Below, in pieces: positions 58,701 through 64,000 of a stretch of DNA of 64,000 nt. How positions within the stretch are numbered: position 1 is the stretch's first letter; each line of letters begins with the position of its first letter. The notes under the pieces are model-generated. The model saw only the letters and a list, made by a program, of their open reading frames with translations, ran no database searches and was not told the origin of the DNA. The DNA comes from Diaporthe sp. PMI_573. Taxonomy: Eukaryota > Ascomycota > Sordariomycetes > Diaporthales > Diaporthaceae. The DNA is taken from the NCBI GenBank assembly GCA_021399435.1, contig JAJTUP010000022.1, positions 372,001 through 436,000 of the forward strand, written 5' to 3'. The position numbers and the translations under genes were made by a program.

Positions 58701-61700
58701 GACGGGCTGCCGTATCATGGGACTCTATCTCGTGGTAGCAACGCCCTAGGAGCATTCACAGCCTGCCTGGGTTTCCTTTGGGAGCGACTAGGTGGGGACT
58801 GTTCCCGGCTCGACTTGGGGCGTTGTGAAAGGACATTGTCAGACTCACCCAAAGTTTCACGTTTCAACGTACTGAAAGGACTACCCACATATCAGTGGAA
58901 ACACGATACTCCGTACTGGCATGAATCTCGAAGGTCGCGGCGAATTCGCTCAAGAAAGGAACCTTTCCACCCGCTCTTAGGAGACAAGTCCCCTGACAGC
59001 GCCGCTCATGTTCTGCGGTGGAAGAACATCCTCAAGCCAAGCAATATTCCATGGCTTGAGGGTCATCAAGTTCAGGGACAGATCGTTTTCCCGGCATCTG
59101 CATACCTCAGCACGGCAGCAGAGGCGGCGTTGTCCCTAGCCGATAAGAGAACTATCAAACTCATTGAGATGAGCAATTTCACCATTCATCAAGGGCTCGG
59201 GTTTGGGAGCCGTGATGCTGGAATCGAAGTACAGATAGAGTTGACGCGAATCTCGCAACTCAAGCAAGACCACCTCACCGCATACTTTACATATTCAGCT
59301 GCAACTGGAGGTTCTGAACCTTCAGAACTGACGCTGATAGCCGATGGAGAGCTGAATATCCGTCTTGGTGACGGCTCGCTCGGTCTACTTCCTACACGCC
59401 GGCCAACGGCCCCGCACTTGTTGACCGTTGACCCTCTCCGCCTGTACAATTTCATGGAGAGTTTGGAATACAACTTCAGCGGGCCCTTTCTCTCCCTAGT
59501 CGAGCTCAGAAGGAAGCTAGGCATAGCTTCTTGCGTTGCAAAGAGAGCAAAAGCATCGTCGCTTCCCGATGCCGACTTGCTGCTCATCCATCCAGTCGAG
59601 CTGGACGCTGCTATTCAGTCAGTCAGCCTCGCGTACAGCTATCCTGGTGACGAACAATTGAGGCTCCTCCATATGCCCACAACAATCGCCAAGATCAGGA
59701 TCAATCCGGCGGTAATGGCCCTCCAACACAAACAAGGGGCTGCCGACTACGCCAACACTGTTGACATCGATTCAACATGCAACCGTGACCGCCAAGCGCA
59801 GCCTGGATCAGGGTTCTCTGGAAACTTCAACATCTATGCCAATGGCTGGCCCAATGCTGCCATACAAGTCGACCAAGTAAAATTTCAGCCAGTCAGGTCG
59901 TCGGCTAGTGACGATAGGAATGTCTTCTACAAGATGCAATACGTCCCTTGCGAGCCAGACGGCACACTCGCTGCTGCAAATATTCCCATCACAAAGGCTG
60001 ACACCGACCTGTTGTGGGCTTTCAGCAGGATTGTCTGCTACTTTTTGAGGGAGTTTGACCGAGTCCCGGAGGATTCTCCGATACGGTCGGACAGCACCCT
60101 CAAGCACTATCTCAGATACGCCAGGCACATGACCGAACTTCTCAAAAATGGTGGGCATAGGTATGGAAAGGCGGAGTGGCCTGATGACAAGCTTGAGGAC
60201 ATCATGGCGGAGGTGGAATCAAAGGGGTGAGTGGGCTCTCCTTTGCAACGACATAGCCTTACTTGGCACATTGTGACTAACAGCTTGATTCTCTCCTGGG
60301 ACATTCAGACTCGCCGAAAATCCGGTTGTCAAAATCATGCTGCTCGTGGGCAATACTATGCCAAAGGTGTTCAGGGGAGAAACTACTATGCTAGAGCATT
60401 TCCGAACCTCTGGACTTCTGGATGAGTACTACGCGAAAGGATTCGGCACTGCTCAGTCGACCATGTGGCTGAGTAACATCGTCAAGCAAATCACTGATCG
60501 TCGGCCTCACCTCAATCTTCTCGAAATTGGTGAGAAAACCGCCTGAGAATGGGTTTCTTCTGGTCCAAAACCGCTAACGAAGCTCCACAGGTGCTGGAAC
60601 GGGCGGTGCCACGAAGCAGATTCTTCGCACCATTGACCGCAGCTTTGACACGTACACCTTCACAGACATATCATCCAGTTTCTTCGAAAACGCCGCGGAG
60701 AATCTTTCACAGTGGAGAGACCGCATGGTCTTCAAAGTTTGTGATGCCGAACAGAACCCTCTCGACCAAGGATTCATCGAAGGGCAGTACGATGTTGTGA
60801 TAGCGTTCCTCGTCGTACACGCCACGGCAAAACTAGACGAGACCATGCGCAACATTCGCAAGCTGCTGAAACCAGGCGGCTTTCTGCTCATTGGTGAGGG
60901 CAACAGTGAAGGTCCGATGCAGGCCGGTGCCAGCTACATTTTTGGTCCTCTCCCCGGATGGTGGCGTGGCGTTGACGAAGGTCGGACCCTTACGCCTTTT
61001 ATCAATGTTGAAGAGTAAGCGACAGACCATTAAATTGGCATTCAACGGCTACCCCAATTCCGGCCAAAGTCTTGGCTTCAATCTTCCTTGCCCGCTTTCC
61101 CTGGCCGATTTCCGAGAAAAGAAACATTCACTAACCATAATTCTCAAGATGGGAGGTCATTCTTAAGCGGACCGGCTTCTCTGGAATTGACACAATCTCG
61201 CCTCAACAAGTTCTAGACACTTTTGGGACAATCTTATTCGTTTCCCAAGCCATAGATGAGCACATAGAGTCGATCAGAGCGCCACTCAAATCTTCTCCAA
61301 TAGAATCTTTCGCGGAGAAAACCCTCGCGATCGTGGGTGGAAAGACGCCTGAAGTTGACACTGTCGCTAAACAACTTGACGAGATTCTCAGGCCTTCTTT
61401 CAAGAAGACACAGATATATACCACTCTCGAGGATCTAGAGCATATTGTGCTTGACGATGAACTGTCCATTATTAGCTTAACGGAATTCGAGCAGCCAGTC
61501 TTCAAGGATATCACGCCTGAAAGATGGTCCGGCTTCAGAAAGCTATTTGTGGGCGAGAAGACTGTCCTTTGGCTCACGAGCGGTCGTCTCGAGGACGAAC
61601 CCTATTCCAATATGACCGTTGGTTTCGGTCGCTCTGCTATGCATGAAGAGGAAGATCTGGTCCTTCAAATGCTAGACATTCCTGATCGAAAGCATCTCGA

Positions 61701-64000
61701 CGCCCGCAACCTAGCAGAAACTTTTGTGCGCCTCGCAGCAACGCATCCATCTGACAAGGAGATTCTCTACACTACGGAGCCAGAAGTCGTGACAGACAAG
61801 GAAGGCCGCCAATTGGTTCCTCGACTGTGCTCCATCCAAGGAGCAAACGATCGGTTGAACTCCATCCAGCGCCTCATAGTGCATCAGGTCGACGCCAAGA
61901 CTACAGAGTTTGAGCTTCAATGGGACTGTGACAGTTATAGCATCCGGCAGGTCTCTAGATTTGAGGCCTTGAACTTGGCTGAGCGGTACGTGTTACCACT
62001 CCCTGACACTCCATTATATGCTCCATGCAAGCCCATTTGTCCATATCGAAGTCATTCAAGCATTTCGCCAAATTTATTTCTTTCAAATATCTAGTTATTG
62101 ACCATCTTGAGTCTAACATTGATAGATCTCGAACGATTGAGCTTCGTACCACGAAAGCAATCTTGTCAGCTATACGGACCCCAGCTGGTCATATGTTCCT
62201 CGCCATGGGCGTTGATAATAGCGGCTCACGATATGTCACTCTCGTATCATCTCTCACATCGGTCATCAAGGCTCCATGTGAATTGGCTGTCCCTGTTCCT
62301 GTAAGCGATCTGGCAGATGAAGACATCCTCATCCTCACAGCAGCCGAACTTGTTGGCACGACTGTGGTGGATCCTCTGCTTCCTGGCCAGATTTTCATCC
62401 TCCATGATGCTCCAAGAGTGCTGGCGCAAGCCATTGAGTCGAAGGCCCTCTCCAAAAGCGTCCAGGTTGTGTACACGATAGATGAGGCCGACGGACAACT
62501 GATACCGGAGTCTTGGATCCAATTGTCTCCCAATTTAGGGTCCTGGGACCTCGGTCAACTGCTTCCCGCAGATGCTGCTTCCTTTGTTAGCTTCTCGGCG
62601 GAAGAAGCAGAGAATCAGCACACCATATCATCTGTGTTGTCCCCTTATTGCCACAAGGAGAACACAGGCACGATCTTCTCTCGCACCGGGACGGTCTATG
62701 GATACAAGTCTCTCTCGATCCTTGCAGACTTACTCAAATCAAATGTCGAGCGTGCTCAGAGCCAGTCGCGTGAGTATGTCGCGGAGACCGTGAGCTTGGA
62801 GTCTCTTGCTCGCGGCGACTGCCCTGGCGGTCCATTGGCTGTGGTGGATTGGACATCTTCCTTGACTGACATCCCTGCACGAGTCAGCAGATTCGACACG
62901 AGACCACTGTTCCGAGGTGACAGGACCTACTGGATTTGTGGTCTCTCTGGCGCCTTGGGTATTTCACTGTGCGACTGGATGATCGGTCGCGGAGTAAAAC
63001 ACCTGGTTTTGACTAGCAGGAGCCCCAGGATTGACCCCGCTTGGGTTGAAGATCACAAACGCAATGGTGCAAATGTTGAAATATTTTGCTGGTGTGTGAT
63101 AGCATCCCTGATATGCGTGTGGAATGTTTGCTGACAGTCCTCCTCCTCAAGCGATGTGACAAATGAAACAGCTCTCAGAGCTGTACATCAGAGGATTGTC
63201 GTCTCCCTTCCACCTGTTGCCGGAGTCCTAAACGGTGCTATGGTCCTGAGGGATGTTTCAGTCCGCAATATGGCGTTTGACCAAGTCACAGACGTTGTTG
63301 GGCCCAAGGTGCTAGGGAGCATAAACCTCGATCGCATCTTCCATAAGACAGAGCTCGACTTCTTCATTCTCCTCTCCTCAATCAACTGCATCATCGGAAA
63401 TGTTGGCCAGGCAAACTACGCAGCAGCTAATATGGGCATGTGTGGGTTAGCCGCCCACCGCCGAAAACGGTAAGCAGGGTCTGGAGATATATTGCATTCT
63501 TACATGTCCACAACTTACTGAAGGAGACTTTTCGACAAACTTCGTGCTCGACGTTCAGATGACTAACCAGAATTGCTATAGTGGCCTCGCCGCAACAGTT
63601 ATCAATGTTGGTGCTGTTATTGGTGCCGGATATATCACTGAGTCTGATCGCCAACTAGATGCAGTGGTTGCAAAGATGGCTATGATTCACCTGTCAGAGG
63701 ACGACTTCCACCAGATCTTTGCTGAAGCTATAGATGCTGGCCATGTTGATTCTCCTGACGGACCAGAGATATCGACCGGTCTTCTCGATATCTCGGCTGA
63801 TGCGACTAACATTCCTAAATGGTACTCGGATCCTAAGTTCTCTCGATTCATCGTCCACAAGTCAACCGGCAGCGGAGACCAGAAGAGACAGACGAAGGCG
63901 GCGTCTATTCAAGAACGCCTTTCAGCGTGTCACTCGGAGGAAGACGTCCTCATCGTTGTCAAAGGTATATTCAACTCCGCGATCCTCCACTGAGCTATGA
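55762..64000 (+). CDS. Highly reducing type I polyketide synthase (LovB / PKS-NRPS type), 3' end off the window
   Basis: Eleven exons lie in the window: 55762-56427, 56484-56554, 56681-56925, 56987-57113, 57194-60226, 60309-60529, 60591-61014, 61149-61985, 62126-63091, 63152-63469, 63582-63964. The last ends at a GTATAT donor, so the gene continues. The 2,430 residues seen contain these domains. Ketosynthase (about 9-440): Cys181 in DTACSSS, His320 in EAHGTGT, His367 in GHTEG. Acyltransferase (about 550-870): Ser656 in GHSSGE. Dehydratase (about 960-1255): His994 in [10 protein letters not shown] and Asp1174 in ELDAAIQ. C-methyltransferase (about 1380-1600): LEIGAGTGG at 1452-1460 and His1531 in VVHAT. 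A long linker without a recognisable ER cofactor motif follows. Ketoreductase (about 2140-2370): GLSGALG and Tyr2286 in QANYAAAN. The first helix of an ACP follows. All catalytic residues I can check are present. Missing ER plus the adjacent LovC-type protein match LovB-like and PKS-NRPS synthases. Whether a condensation domain or NRPS module follows is unseen. Confidence 0.95.

Noticed and set aside
1..64000. CRISPR arrays, rRNA genes, bacterial-type operons or telomeric repeats
   Set aside because: None seen. The sequence is eukaryotic with spliceosomal introns, and there are no regularly spaced repeats, rRNA signatures or TTAGGG arrays.

Overview
The window looks like nuclear DNA of a filamentous ascomycete (Pezizomycotina, probably Sordariomycetes). 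Genes carry several short GT-AG introns (about 55-200 bp), often with CTAAC-like branch points. Leaders are pyrimidine-rich. The families present are typical of these fungi: Zn2Cys6 regulator, tannase/feruloyl esterase, GT17, cytochrome P450, and a highly reducing polyketide synthase. I assembled every spliced model by hand from splice sites, reading-frame continuity and family motifs. Each complete model closes to a whole number of codons with no internal stop.

Left half (1-43.6 kb) is gene-poor. It holds an endonuclease/exonuclease/phosphatase-family protein (3.3-4.2 kb, minus), a disordered acidic protein with a candidate PP1-docking motif (7.6-8.7 kb, minus), a secreted tannase/feruloyl esterase (11.9-13.6 kb, minus), a 1,918-residue cytoskeletal/GEF-like fungal protein of unknown function (17.2-23.0 kb, plus), and a Zn2Cys6 transcription factor (35.9-37.8 kb, plus). 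Between the last two lies a 12.8-kb stretch in which I recognise no gene, only microsatellites, hairpins and short tandem repeats. A further 5.8 kb without a recognisable gene follows the regulator.

Right half is denser: a Golgi-type GT17 glycosyltransferase (minus), a triose-phosphate/nucleotide-sugar type transporter (plus, with a likely 6-nt micro-exon), and a short-chain dehydrogenase (minus). From 51 kb to the right edge there is a secondary-metabolite gene cluster. It contains a seven-exon P450 (minus), a divergently transcribed LovC-type trans-acting enoyl reductase (plus), and a highly reducing PKS of the LovB/PKS-NRPS type (plus). The PKS order is KS-AT-DH-MT-(no recognisable ER)-KR, and the window ends at the start of the ACP. 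The three genes fit together: the PKS builds and C-methylates a chain, the separate enoyl reductase supplies the missing ER step, and the P450 oxidises the product. The divergent P450/ER promoter has a 7-bp-arm inverted repeat with CCG/CGG ends. One arm, extended to 10 bp, recurs upstream of the PKS, which could be a shared zinc-cluster regulator site. The product and the rest of the cluster (possible condensation or NRPS module, regulator, transporter) lie beyond the right edge.
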